Assembly: GCF_946481715.1 (NCBI RefSeq)
Contig: NZ_CAMLOV010000021.1
Location: 1-48,114 of the forward strand
From: an uncultured Mucilaginibacter sp.
Lineage (GTDB): Bacteria > Bacteroidota > Bacteroidia > Sphingobacteriales > Sphingobacteriaceae
DNA length: 48,114 nucleotides
Direction: 5' to 3'
Below are positions 25,076-33,457 of this stretch, piece after piece. The notes under the pieces are model-generated. The model was not told the origin of the DNA, made no database searches, and saw only the letters and a list, made by a program, of their open reading frames with translations. Position numbers and translations under genes: made by a program. Within the stretch, counting starts at the first letter, position 1. Each line of letters opens with the position of its first letter.

Positions 25076-25157
25076 GATCGCATTGTTTAGGCTGATTGAT
25101 GTGTTAAATTTAGCTTTTAAATAACACAAATCAAACACCTAAACAAATGCGGGCAAA

Positions 25158-25607
25158 TTACGCCGTAGCTACCAGCCTGCTTACGCTGCGGTAAACATAA
25201 TTATTAAAAATATGCCTGCGGGCAAACCTGCCCGGCGAATCGGCATTGATGAGTTTAACGTAAACCGCTTTTGGCACATCAAAGTACTCGTATTCGCTGC
25301 CATCCAAAAACGCAACTTTTAACACCTGGCTTTTGTATTCAAAATCGGCAATGTTCGAAGCGGTTGTGGTAAGCGTATAGTCGGCTATAGTTTGGTTGCG
25401 TGTTTCAGGCGCTATGCTCACCAAAAAGTGGTAAGCTTCTATAATGGTTTTGCTTTTTTCTTCGGCAGCTTCCTTTTCCTCAGCGCTGTGCTGAAACTTA
25501 TCGGGGTGCCATGTTTTCATTAAACTACGGTAAATAGTTTTTAATTCCTGTAGTTCTGCAACTTCGGTAACACCTAAAAGCTTCCTGTAATCAACAATTT
25601 TTTTCAT
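25158..25607 (-). CDS. J-domain protein with C-terminal KTSC domain
   Basis: 149 residues. An N-terminal J domain (about 5-65: YRKLLGVTEVAELQELKTIYRSLMKTWHPDKF) has the HPD tripeptide at 34-36 needed to stimulate DnaK. The C-terminal KTSC domain (about 88-145) shows SQVLKVAFLDGSEYEYFDVPKAVYVKLINADSPGRFARRHIFNNYVY. KTSC domains are often stand-alone or fused to nucleic-acid-related proteins; their function is unclear. No zinc or G/F domain, so not a full DnaJ. A good promoter lies at 25685-25715. Confidence 0.9.
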   Translation of the reverse strand: MKKIVDYRKLLGVTEVAELQELKTIYRSLMKTWHPDKFQHSAEEKEAAEEKSKTIIEAYHFLVSIAPETRNQTIADYTLTTTASNIADFEYKSQVLKVAFLDGSEYEYFDVPKAVYVKLINADSPGRFARRHIFNNYVYRSVSRLVATA

Positions 25608-25684
25608 GCTTATTTTTATTCGTATGCTTATTTACGTTGAAAATGAAGCAGATAAAGCTAATCACCGTCGCGGAAAATACGCCG

Positions 25685-25716
25685 CAAAGGTACGGTTTAT
25701 AAATTTGCTGTGCAAC
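25685..25716 (-). promoter_or_regulatory. Promoter of the J-domain/KTSC gene
   Basis: Minus strand GTTG (25716-25713), a 20-base spacer and TACCTTTG (25692-25685) match the Bacteroidetes consensus closely. The leader to the ATG at 25607 would be about 70 bases. Confidence 0.5.
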
Positions 25717-25766
25717 GGTGGCGAAGATATAGTGGCTAACGATTGCCGATGCATTTTCGGATAGTG

Positions 25767-26855
25767 CTAATAATCGTAAACATGTTCAATAGTAATCTTT
25801 TTACCAAGCAATTCCCGCAACACCGTGGTTAAGCTTGTTACTTTAGTTACCAGCGCAACTCTGTTTAACCCGGGCTTGGTGGGTATTGACTGCGTAAAGA
25901 TTACTTTGTAATTATTGCTGTTATTTACCGCTTTAGCAGTTAATACTGTAAGCATAATTGCGCCGTTATTACCCGCAATTTCTTTAATGTTTATGCCTGA
26001 TAACGCCAACTTGCAAACCGAAGGATTAAAATCTGCATAGCGCGGCAGGTCTATCAGCACCGAATCTCCGCCCAGTCGCCTAATATTTTTTATGGCGGGA
26101 TATCCGGCCAAATCAGCAGGCAAGCCATCGGTTGTAACGGCAGTGTTTAATAAGGCCTCATCATACGCCGATTTGGTGCCTTGCTTTATCAGCCAGCCGT
26201 AGCCGCTTTTCACCAACAGCTCGGTAGTAAGGTAGTACCTGCGTTCCAGCTTGCGCAGCAAATGCGGGCCAAAAAAATCGGTTTCGCCCCAAAGCCCTTT
26301 TAGCTGCGCGTTAAAATCATATTCGTACCAGGGCGTATCCTCAATAAAATCAACATAACTACGCATGTAGCGTGCGTTAAACTTATCCTCTGCAACCATA
26401 TCTGCATTATCGGTAATGCGGCCGACTGTGGTTTCATAAACTGATTTTATGCCGTATTCCACAGTGGTGCTCACTCCTATCACCATTATCATGGCGTGGT
26501 AACCGGTGTTGAATTTGTAGTTGCCTTTTATTTGATCGTACACCACACCATAGCCATGCCAAAGCTGCCCTATGTGGGTTGCATACGGGAATGAGGTTGA
26601 TGTGTGCTGCTCAAAATAATCGGCCTGCTCTTTTGGGCTGAAAACCAAAAACCATTCGGGGTATGTTAAAAAGGTTTGGTCGGCGGGCCGCAGGTCTTTC
26701 TGCGGAGTTGCCGGGCGCAGGTTTAGGGTTAGCCAGGCTTTGTTAACCACAAGCCCATCGCCCGCCGGTATAGTATCAGGAGTTTTGTTTTTCAGCACGA
26801 AAACAACAACTGCTAATACCACAGCTATCAATGTTAATATGCGCAGCCTGGCCAT
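25767..26855 (-). CDS. Membrane-anchored protein of unknown function, third gene of the FAD-oxidase operon
   Basis: 362 residues. One N-terminal helix (LRILTLIAVVLAVVVFVL, 4-21), the rest probably extracytoplasmic. Distinctive blocks: TFLTYPEWFLVFSPKEQADYF, HIGQLWHGYGVVYDQI, FNTGYHAMIMVIGVSTTVEYG, and DTPWYEYDFNAQLKGLWGET. Several Trp/Tyr/His-rich segments could form a binding pocket, but I recognise no Pfam family. It starts six bases after the methyltransferase stop, so it belongs to that operon. Confidence 0.85.
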   Translation of the reverse strand: MARLRILTLIAVVLAVVVFVLKNKTPDTIPAGDGLVVNKAWLTLNLRPATPQKDLRPADQTFLTYPEWFLVFSPKEQADYFEQHTSTSFPYATHIGQLWHGYGVVYDQIKGNYKFNTGYHAMIMVIGVSTTVEYGIKSVYETTVGRITDNADMVAEDKFNARYMRSYVDFIEDTPWYEYDFNAQLKGLWGETDFFGPHLLRKLERRYYLTTELLVKSGYGWLIKQGTKSAYDEALLNTAVTTDGLPADLAGYPAIKNIRRLGGDSVLIDLPRYADFNPSVCKLALSGINIKEIAGNNGAIMLTVLTAKAVNNSNNYKVIFTQSIPTKPGLNRVALVTKVTSLTTVLRELLGKKITIEHVYDY

Positions 26856-26861
26856 AATTGC

Positions 26862-27716
26862 TTATTTATTAAAATGCATTAGTGTATTATCAGATGGATC
26901 CTTATCCTGCAATACCCTTGCGCCGCTATCTTTAAACCCTGCCTTGCCAATAATGGCCGCCCATTCGTCGGCGGCTTTAAAGTTTTTAAAATCCCTTGCT
27001 TCAAACTCATAAGTTTCGTTTAGCCCGGCGTTAAATACAGTGTGCACCAGCGATACAAAGGTTGCCATCTCCGCCGTTTTTACGTCATGGTCGCGGATGA
27101 TGAACGAGCCGCCGGGGCGCAATATGCGGTAAACAGATCGTACAAAACCATCCAGCTTATCTACCGGGCAATGGTGCAACCCAATGTAACAGGTAACCAC
27201 ATCAATGCTTTCATCGGCAATATCCTGCCCGCTTACAGGTTGGTAGCCCTTTATATCAATAAAGGTACCCAGCTTGCTCAATTGCCCGCGCTCCATAATG
27301 TCGCCGGGAGAGTTTGTTGGGGCGATATCGTTTAGCAGGTAAATAGGGCCGGTTACCTTAATCTCTTTACGCAGCCGGCTGATGTACCTGCCGGTAGAGC
27401 CAATTTCCACATACCCGTTTATCTGCTGTTTGTCACCCAACAGCCCAAGTGTTTGGCGGGCAATTTCCTTCTTCTGCTTTTTTAGCGCCGGTAAGGCGTA
27501 GGTAAGTTCCGATAAAAAGGGCTTTATACCCGGCAGCTTGCTTTGTACCGATTTGTAAATTGCTTCATCGGTAGCGTTGGCAGCGGTTTCCTCCTTTATC
27601 AGTTGATGAAATTTATCCTCGGGGTACAGGTGGAATATCACCTGCAAGAAACGGTAAAAATCGTCGCTCCATTTGGTGTCGTTAAATACAGCTTTAAATT
27701 CTGAGGTATTAGCCAT
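26862..27716 (-). CDS. Class I SAM-dependent methyltransferase
   Basis: 284 residues. An N-terminal helical extension of about 110 residues (KWSDDFYRFLQVIFHLYPEDKF) precedes the Rossmann methyltransferase core. Motif I appears as YVEIGSTGRYIS (a variant of the glycine loop), the acidic residue in YLLNDIAP, motif IV as DVVTCYIGLHHC, then LRPGGSFIIRDHD. The LHH and RPGG pattern is typical of the Methyltransf_11/25 groups acting on small molecules or lipids. Overlaps the oxidase gene by eight bases. Substrate unknown. Confidence 0.9.
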   Translation of the reverse strand: MANTSEFKAVFNDTKWSDDFYRFLQVIFHLYPEDKFHQLIKEETAANATDEAIYKSVQSKLPGIKPFLSELTYALPALKKQKKEIARQTLGLLGDKQQINGYVEIGSTGRYISRLRKEIKVTGPIYLLNDIAPTNSPGDIMERGQLSKLGTFIDIKGYQPVSGQDIADESIDVVTCYIGLHHCPVDKLDGFVRSVYRILRPGGSFIIRDHDVKTAEMATFVSLVHTVFNAGLNETYEFEARDFKNFKAADEWAAIIGKAGFKDSGARVLQDKDPSDNTLMHFNK

Positions 27717-29466
27717 TGGTTTGCGGGTTTATTGGTTTATAATAAGTTTCCCAAAGCGTGTTACGGAATTTGTTATCCGGGTCAAGCACTGCCTTCAATT
27801 GAAATAATTTATGTGCGTTGGGGTAGGCTTTAAAAAATTGTTCGGCAGTTGGGTGTATTTGGTAAGGCAAATAGTATGCCCCGTTTACAGCAATAACAGC
27901 GTCGGCCAGTTCGCGTGTCCAAACCGCTACAGCATTTTTGGATGCGGCATCGGTGCGTTGCTTATAATATACTACAAAGGCAAACACTTCCTCGCGCGCC
28001 CAGGCCAAATAGGTGCCGGGGTCGGCTTCGGCATGCCGCATCGAAACATTAAGCACGTTTACGTTATAGCGAATAAATATCTCTGCCATGGCGGCTTCAA
28101 ATTCCTCAAAACGCTGCACCGGCACAAAATACTCCAGCAATACATAGGTGCTATCAGTGCGCGAGCGCGGTTCCAGTTCGGCCACATCATACCCTGCTTC
28201 GTAATTGCGCCAATGTATCTTCTTACCCCTAAAAAGCAATGGGTCTATCAAATACTCACGGCGCCATTTACCAAGGGGTGTTTCAGTAAACGACCATAAA
28301 AAGTAGCGCTCCAGCGGATACGATTCCTTTAACGGCATCAAACGGGTTTTTACTGTTGGTTTTTCTTCCGTTTCTACCCAGGTTACCGCGCGCAGTTTTT
28401 TGTATTTAGGCGGGTAGATGTCTCCATTATGGAACACGGCTTTTTTATTGCTGCGGATATTTTTAAAAAAGTATTCCTTATACTCCGCCACATGCATTTT
28501 TTTATCAATGCGCCTTATGGCAACATTATCGGCCAGTTCTAACTCCGCCTGCACTATAATACCGATGGCATTGTAACCGCCTACCGCGCCAAAAAACACT
28601 TCTTTATTCTCCTGCAAACTGGCATGCACCAGCGTACCATTTGCCAGCACTACATCTATCGACCGTACCGACAATACCACAGGCCCCAAACCCATATACC
28701 TGCCATGCGCATTAACGCTTAAGGCACCCCCAACGGTAAAGTTGGCGTAGGTTTGCATAATTTTTACGCTAAGGCTGTACTCATCAATATATTGCTGAAT
28801 ATCGCACCACCGTATGCCGGTTTGCACATTTATCAGCTTTGCATCCTTATCAAATTGCAGCACATTATTCAACCCGCGCATATTTATATGAGTACTGTGG
28901 GGGCTTGCCGTTTGCCCGCCCATACTAAAGCGCCCGCCGCCTACCGATATACTGCCGCTTGTATTTTTAACAATTTCGCAAAGTTCCTCTACAGATGCGG
29001 GGCGTATAACCCCGGCCACCAATACGGGGTTTAGGCGGGTAACATCGTCTATAATGCGTTCATCCGTTTTAAGGTGGGGGATTTGGCGCCCTTCGTCGTT
29101 TTTAAGATAATCTGCTGCTGCACCGGGTACGCCGCCGTAATAGTTAGCTGTGTAAGTGCCCCGTTTAAACCCAAGGCACCATATAAGCCATAATGGGCCG
29201 AGTACGGGTATTAATACGCTAAGCAGCCAATAGCCCGATTTATCTTGGTCGTGCAGGCGTTTCATCGCTGTTGCCACAATTATCCAAAACAAGGGCGGGT
29301 ATAAAACCCAGGTGGCATCCGCGCCAATGGTAAAAGCAAGCAAATTGTACAATACGTAAAAGGTGCACCAATAAAATAGCGCAGCCACCCAATACACGCC
29401 GCGCGAAAGCCGCCCGTTAAAGGTGAAAAGTAAATAGGTAACAGGTAGTTTTTGTTGTAAGCGCAT
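27709..29466 (-). CDS. DUF805 membrane domain fused to an FAD-binding oxidase
   Basis: 585 residues. The first ~115 residues match the DUF805 pattern: FTFNGRLSRGVYW, RLHDQDKSGYWLL, IPVLGPLWLIWCLGF, KRGTYTANYYG, with three membrane helices. From about 145 comes a VAO-type FAD-binding domain (PASVEELCEIVKN, SISVGGGRFSMGGQT, SVNAHGRYMGLGPVVLSVRS), then a C-terminal cap ending VLDPDNKFRNTLWETYY, as in L-gulonolactone/arabinono-lactone oxidase and DprE1 relatives. The usual GxxHS flavin-attachment His is replaced by Phe in GGGRFS, so FAD is probably non-covalent. First gene of a three-gene operon. Confidence 0.9.
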   Translation of the reverse strand: MRLQQKLPVTYLLFTFNGRLSRGVYWVAALFYWCTFYVLYNLLAFTIGADATWVLYPPLFWIIVATAMKRLHDQDKSGYWLLSVLIPVLGPLWLIWCLGFKRGTYTANYYGGVPGAAADYLKNDEGRQIPHLKTDERIIDDVTRLNPVLVAGVIRPASVEELCEIVKNTSGSISVGGGRFSMGGQTASPHSTHINMRGLNNVLQFDKDAKLINVQTGIRWCDIQQYIDEYSLSVKIMQTYANFTVGGALSVNAHGRYMGLGPVVLSVRSIDVVLANGTLVHASLQENKEVFFGAVGGYNAIGIIVQAELELADNVAIRRIDKKMHVAEYKEYFFKNIRSNKKAVFHNGDIYPPKYKKLRAVTWVETEEKPTVKTRLMPLKESYPLERYFLWSFTETPLGKWRREYLIDPLLFRGKKIHWRNYEAGYDVAELEPRSRTDSTYVLLEYFVPVQRFEEFEAAMAEIFIRYNVNVLNVSMRHAEADPGTYLAWAREEVFAFVVYYKQRTDAASKNAVAVWTRELADAVIAVNGAYYLPYQIHPTAEQFFKAYPNAHKLFQLKAVLDPDNKFRNTLWETYYKPINPQTNG

Positions 29467-29619
29467 GGTGATTAGCTTAGGCTAATATATAGTTTTGTTT
29501 CAATTACCGTGCTGACTTATCACCCCCTTTTAGATGCCGCTCCCCATTTAACAAAATTTAACTTACAATATGCAACCTTGGCAAACGTTTTATATTTTTA
29601 CGTCAAACCCTATCGAAGT

Positions 29620-30147
29620 ATGAAACTATTAAGATCGAGCATCGTTGCGGCCGCATTTTTATCAGCGGTTGTCGTATTCCCGGCCTGCAAGGCCAAAAAA
29701 GCAGTAGTTGCACCAGCACCTGCGCCTGTTGTTGAAACCCCAAAACCTGCGCCTGTGGTAGAAACGCCTAAGCCTGCACCGGTAGAAACACCTGCACCGG
29801 CTCCGGCACCGCCAAACTACAATTTCAGCAACATACAATTCGAATTCAATTCGGGCATATTAAAAACCGAAGCATACCCAATTTTGGATAAAGCCGTAGC
29901 GGAAATGAAAAAAGACCCGTCGGTAAAATTTGTGCTGAACGGCAATTCATCTGCAGAAGGTACCGATGCCCATAACATGGAGCTATCTGTAGAACGCGCA
30001 ACCTCCGTAAAGTTATACCTAACCAACAGCGGTATCAACGGCGATAACCTTGTTGTAAAAGGCTGGGGCGAAAGCAAACCTATTGCCGATAATACCACCG
30101 AAGCCGGGCGTGTATTAAACCGCAGGGTAGAGATTAAGAAGCAGTAG
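29620..30147 (+). CDS. OmpA-family lipoprotein
   Basis: 175 residues from the ATG at 29620; the frame is open further up but would add a non-signal stretch. Signal with lipobox FPAC, then a Pro/Ala/Val linker with repeated PAPVVETPKPAPVV units. The C-terminal OmpA domain (about 70-175) includes IQFEFNSGILKTEAYPILDK, NGNSSAEGTDAHNMELSVERA, and GWGESKPIADNTTEAGRVLNRRVE. Binds peptidoglycan and anchors the outer membrane. A strong terminator follows. Confidence 0.92.
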   Translation: MKLLRSSIVAAAFLSAVVVFPACKAKKAVVAPAPAPVVETPKPAPVVETPKPAPVETPAPAPAPPNYNFSNIQFEFNSGILKTEAYPILDKAVAEMKKDPSVKFVLNGNSSAEGTDAHNMELSVERATSVKLYLTNSGINGDNLVVKGWGESKPIADNTTEAGRVLNRRVEIKKQ

Positions 30148-30173
30148 ATAAGAGAACACCAGGTATTAAAAAC

Positions 30174-30208
30174 AAAAATGGGAGCCAATTGGCTCCCATT
30201 TTGTTTTC
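30174..30208. terminator. Bidirectional terminator between OmpA and S46 genes
   Basis: AAAATGGGAGCC and GGCTCCCATTTT are a perfect 12-base inverted repeat around AATT, with U-rich tails on both strands (TTTTGTTTT on plus). It lies between convergent genes. Confidence 0.9.
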
Positions 30209-30231
30209 CTTTATTGTGTTTATCCTCTCCC

Positions 30232-32400
30232 TCAATTCTTATGTATCTCCAATTCACTAATGAGGTTATTGGCATGCCCTAAAATATCTATGCACCAAAG
30301 CACGTACCTAACATCTACGCAAATGGTGCGTTTATAATCCTTATTAAAGGCAATTTCGCCGCTCATTGCTTCCCAGTTACTGTCGAAGGCCAGCCCTATA
30401 AGTTCGCCCTCGCCATTGATTACCGGCGAACCTGAATTGCCTCCCGTAATATCGTTATTGGTAATAAAACCAATAGGTACGGTACCATGGTCGGCGTACT
30501 GGCCAAAGTTTTTTTGCTTGTAAGCGTCCAACCAGGCCGCGGGCAGGTCGAATTCATCATCGCCGGCTTTGTACTTCTTCATTGCGCCATCCATATCGGT
30601 TTGTACATCAAAATGCTTCCCATCCTTAGTGGTGTAGTCCTGCACGTTCCCGTAGCTTATGCGCATAGTTGAGTTTGCATCCGGCGACATTAATTGCCCC
30701 TGGTTTTTTTCAAGCAGGGCCTGCAGGTAGATGCGGTCCAGGTGGTCTTTCTGTGTATCAAAATCGCTTAGCTTGGTTCCAAAAACGCTCTTTTTATAGC
30801 TGCTCGGGTTCAGGTTGATCACAAAAGGCACTAAGGGGTCCTCGCGAAGTTTATCAACCGAGCGCCCGGGTAAAAAGGCCTTCAGCTTCAAGGTATCTAT
30901 CAGGTTGCTGCTTTGCCATAAATAATCGGCATATTTTGCAAACGCTACCGATGGGTTATCCGGCGCAAGTTTGGTTACCACGTCTTCTATAAATGCCGGA
31001 TGCTGATCTTTGGGAATATCGGTATACCACGAAGCCATTAGCTGCGTAAATATTTTCTTATCAGCAACCAGGTTGTATGATTTGATGTAATCGTCGTTTA
31101 CTTTTTTTAGCTCGTCCTTTATTTCTGCTTTTTCCTTGTCGTCGCGTTTAGAATTCTCCAGCGCCAACTGCCCGAAACAGTTATTCAGTGCCTCATCAAC
31201 AAAAGATGGTGCCAGCAAACCTTCGTTAATATAGGTTTTGTGGATAGCATAGGGCTGGTAACCGGCATACAGCTTTTGATAATCGCTCATCAGGTTTGCA
31301 TACTGTGGCTTATCTGCTGCCCATTTAGTAAAATCGGCCTCTTCCTGCTGTTTTTGCCCGTAAATATTAAGGTTTTTTAATTGCTCGGTTTGCCCTATAA
31401 AGTACTTCCAATAATTAGATACCTTGTTGTATTCCGACGATAACTTTAGTCGGGTATCTACGCTTTTGTCCATCTCTTCCTTCCACGCTTTCAGGCGGAT
31501 GTCGCGCAGTTTCACAATAATGGGGTTGGTTTGCTCGGCAGCCAAACGTACGCCGTTAGAGGTAAGGTAGCGGTCGGTACTGCCCGGGTAACCATACACC
31601 ATGGCAAACTCACCGTTCTTAACTCCCTTTAATGATATGGGCAGGAATTTTTTTGGCGTGTAAGGCACGTTACCGGCCGAATAACTTGCAGGGTTGCCGT
31701 CTTTATCGGCATAGATGCGGAATATGGAGAAATCGCCTGTGTGGCGGGGCCATTCCCAGTTGTCGGTATCGCCGCCAAATTTACCTATCGACTGTGGCGG
31801 CGCGCCTACCAAACGCACGTCGCTAAATTTGTCGTATAGATAAATAAAGTACTGGTTGCCTTTGAAGAACGAACTTACCGCACCACGGTAACGGGTACCC
31901 TTTGTGGCTTTGTCGATAAGTTTTTGGCTTATCTTCTCCAGCTTTTCGCCCCTGTTAGCATCGTCGGCACCCTTTAGTGCATCCATTACCTGGGGTGTAA
32001 CATCGGCAATGCTCACCAAAAATTCTATATATAAGCCCGGTATTGGTTTCTCCTCGGCATAGCTTTTGGCGTAAAAACCATTATCCAGGATGTTGTTTTG
32101 TGGTGTTGATTGCCCTGAAATGGATTCGTAACCGCAATGGTGATTGGTGAACAACAGCCCTTTTGCCGATACCACTTCGCCGGTGCAAAAGCCCCCGCCC
32201 AAGGATACTATTGCATCTTTGATACTGGCTTTATTAATACTATACAAGTCTTCGGGAGTGAGTTTAAACCCCTGCTTTTTCATTTGGTCGTAGTTTTTGC
32301 CAATGAGCATAGGTATCCACATGCCTTCGTCGGCACGTGCAAGGGTATTAATACATACAACAAAAAGCAAAACGAGGGATAGGAGTTTAGGCCGTTTCAT
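30232..32400 (-). CDS. S46-family dipeptidyl-peptidase (DPP7/DPP11 type)
   Basis: 722 residues. Signal peptide cleaved before ADEGMW, the standard mature start of the family. Chymotrypsin-like fold: His in LLFTNHHCGYESI (H88), Asp in EWPRHTGDFSIF, Ser656 in GGNSGSPVINGEG. A helical domain inserted in the middle clamps the N-terminus of peptides. Periplasmic enzyme releasing dipeptides for amino-acid nutrition. Hydrophobic (DPP7) versus acidic (DPP11) P1 specificity depends on a residue I could not assign safely. Confidence 0.95.
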   Translation of the reverse strand: MKRPKLLSLVLLFVVCINTLARADEGMWIPMLIGKNYDQMKKQGFKLTPEDLYSINKASIKDAIVSLGGGFCTGEVVSAKGLLFTNHHCGYESISGQSTPQNNILDNGFYAKSYAEEKPIPGLYIEFLVSIADVTPQVMDALKGADDANRGEKLEKISQKLIDKATKGTRYRGAVSSFFKGNQYFIYLYDKFSDVRLVGAPPQSIGKFGGDTDNWEWPRHTGDFSIFRIYADKDGNPASYSAGNVPYTPKKFLPISLKGVKNGEFAMVYGYPGSTDRYLTSNGVRLAAEQTNPIIVKLRDIRLKAWKEEMDKSVDTRLKLSSEYNKVSNYWKYFIGQTEQLKNLNIYGQKQQEEADFTKWAADKPQYANLMSDYQKLYAGYQPYAIHKTYINEGLLAPSFVDEALNNCFGQLALENSKRDDKEKAEIKDELKKVNDDYIKSYNLVADKKIFTQLMASWYTDIPKDQHPAFIEDVVTKLAPDNPSVAFAKYADYLWQSSNLIDTLKLKAFLPGRSVDKLREDPLVPFVINLNPSSYKKSVFGTKLSDFDTQKDHLDRIYLQALLEKNQGQLMSPDANSTMRISYGNVQDYTTKDGKHFDVQTDMDGAMKKYKAGDDEFDLPAAWLDAYKQKNFGQYADHGTVPIGFITNNDITGGNSGSPVINGEGELIGLAFDSNWEAMSGEIAFNKDYKRTICVDVRYVLWCIDILGHANNLISELEIHKN

Positions 32401-32532
32401 AAATGGAAATTGTGATTAGTTTACGTACCCACAAGGTAGAAATATTTTAAAAAAATAAATTAAAAAAATTGTGCCGGACGAGGGTTTTCCCTACCTGCAA
32501 TAGACCCACCCCCAAATTTATTTTCAAATAAA

Positions 32533-32579
32533 TTTGCGCAGTTGATTGACTGCACATATATTTGCAGTCAATCAACTGC
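32533..32579 (+). promoter_or_regulatory. Promoter with nested operator of the ArsR-SRPBCC pair
   Basis: TTTG (32533-32536), a 20-base spacer and TATATTTG (32557-32564) match the Bacteroidetes consensus. Over them lies a perfect 17-base inverted repeat, 32538-32554 and 32563-32579, with an 8-base centre. Each arm is itself a dyad (GCAGT-n6-ACTGC), so there are two tandem operator-like sites, one in the -33/-7 spacer and one over the start region. The ArsR ATG is nine bases downstream. Confidence 0.75.
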
Positions 32580-32587
32580 ATATTAAC

Positions 32588-32893
32588 ATGAGACGAGATG
32601 TTTTCCAGGCCATCGCTGACCCTACCCGCCGGGCTATTTTAAGTTTACTTGCATTAGGCGCCATGACACCTAATGCCGTAGCAGAACACTTTGACAGCAC
32701 CAGGCAAACTATTTCCAAACACATCCAAATACTGACGGAATGTGAGGTACTGGTACAAAAAAAAACTGGAAGGGAGATATATTATCACTTTAACCCCCAA
32801 AAAATGAAAGAGGTAGACATTTGGCTGCAAAGCTTCCGCAAGATGTGGGAGGACAGCTTTAACCAATTAGACGACTTATTAAACGACTTATAA
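32588..32893 (+). CDS. ArsR-family transcriptional repressor
   Basis: 101 residues from the ATG at 32588 ([18 protein letters not shown]); the frame extends upstream only through the operator. Winged helix: [31 protein letters not shown], then the wing [17 protein letters not shown]. No metal-binding ELCVC motif, so it is the non-metal subgroup that regulates adjacent SRPBCC genes. Probably represses its own operon via the palindromes at 32538-32579. The next gene starts 10 bases later. Confidence 0.93.
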   Translation: MRRDVFQAIADPTRRAILSLLALGAMTPNAVAEHFDSTRQTISKHIQILTECEVLVQKKTGREIYYHFNPQKMKEVDIWLQSFRKMWEDSFNQLDDLLNDL

Positions 32894-32903
32894 AAACAAA
32901 ATC

Positions 32904-33398
32904 ATGACAAACCTATTTGAGTTCGAAGCAGACCTTACAGCTAAAAAGATTTACATAGTACGCGAATTTAACGCGCCGGTAGAAAAAGTGTGGAGAGCCT
33001 GGACAGAGGCCGACCTGCTTGACAAATGGATTGCGCCAAAACCCTGGGCAGCCAAAACCAAAATCCTGGATTTCACCGTCGGCGGGAAATGGCTGTATGC
33101 CATGATAGGCACCGAAGGCCAAAAACATTGGGTGTACGCCGAGTTTACCGCAATAGAAAATGGCGGCGCTATATCCACAGCAGGTTTGTATTGCGATGGC
33201 GACGGTAACCCGGTTACTGCCGGGCCAAAATCTTATAGGGATACGAAGTTCTCATCAATCGACGGCAACAGGACGAAGGTATACCAGGTGATAACCTTTG
33301 AGGAAGAAGCTACTATTAAAATGTTTGTAGAAAACGGCTTTAAAGAGGGTACCGACGCAAGCCTAAGCAACCTGGACGAGTTCCTGGCTTCGGAATAA
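32904..33398 (+). CDS. SRPBCC/AHSA1-domain protein
   Basis: 164 residues. Steroidogenic acute regulatory-like cavity fold: VREFNAPVEKVWRAWTEADLLDKWIAPK at the N-terminus, GGKWLYAMIGTEGQKHWVYAEFTAIEN in the middle, VITFEEEATIKMFVENGF and DASLSNLDEFL at the end. Members bind hydrophobic ligands. Pairing with an ArsR repressor is common and suggests ligand-dependent control, but the ligand is unknown. Confidence 0.93.
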   Translation: MTNLFEFEADLTAKKIYIVREFNAPVEKVWRAWTEADLLDKWIAPKPWAAKTKILDFTVGGKWLYAMIGTEGQKHWVYAEFTAIENGGAISTAGLYCDGDGNPVTAGPKSYRDTKFSSIDGNRTKVYQVITFEEEATIKMFVENGFKEGTDASLSNLDEFLASE

Positions 33399-33457
33399 AC
33401 TCATTGATTTTATACATAATTCAATTAATCTTTTACATAAAAAAAACACAAATCATC

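Noticed and set aside
24857..25138. Longer 93-residue version of the small membrane protein
   Set aside because: The extra N-terminal 21 residues look like a random stretch; the ATG at 25075 gives a normal start.
27811..28299. 162-residue plus-strand ORF inside the oxidase gene
   Set aside because: Shadow of the FAD-binding domain, which has unmistakable motifs in the minus frame.
30232..32400. Assigning the S46 peptidase to DPP7 or DPP11
   Set aside because: The deciding S1-pocket residue could not be aligned with certainty from sequence reading alone.
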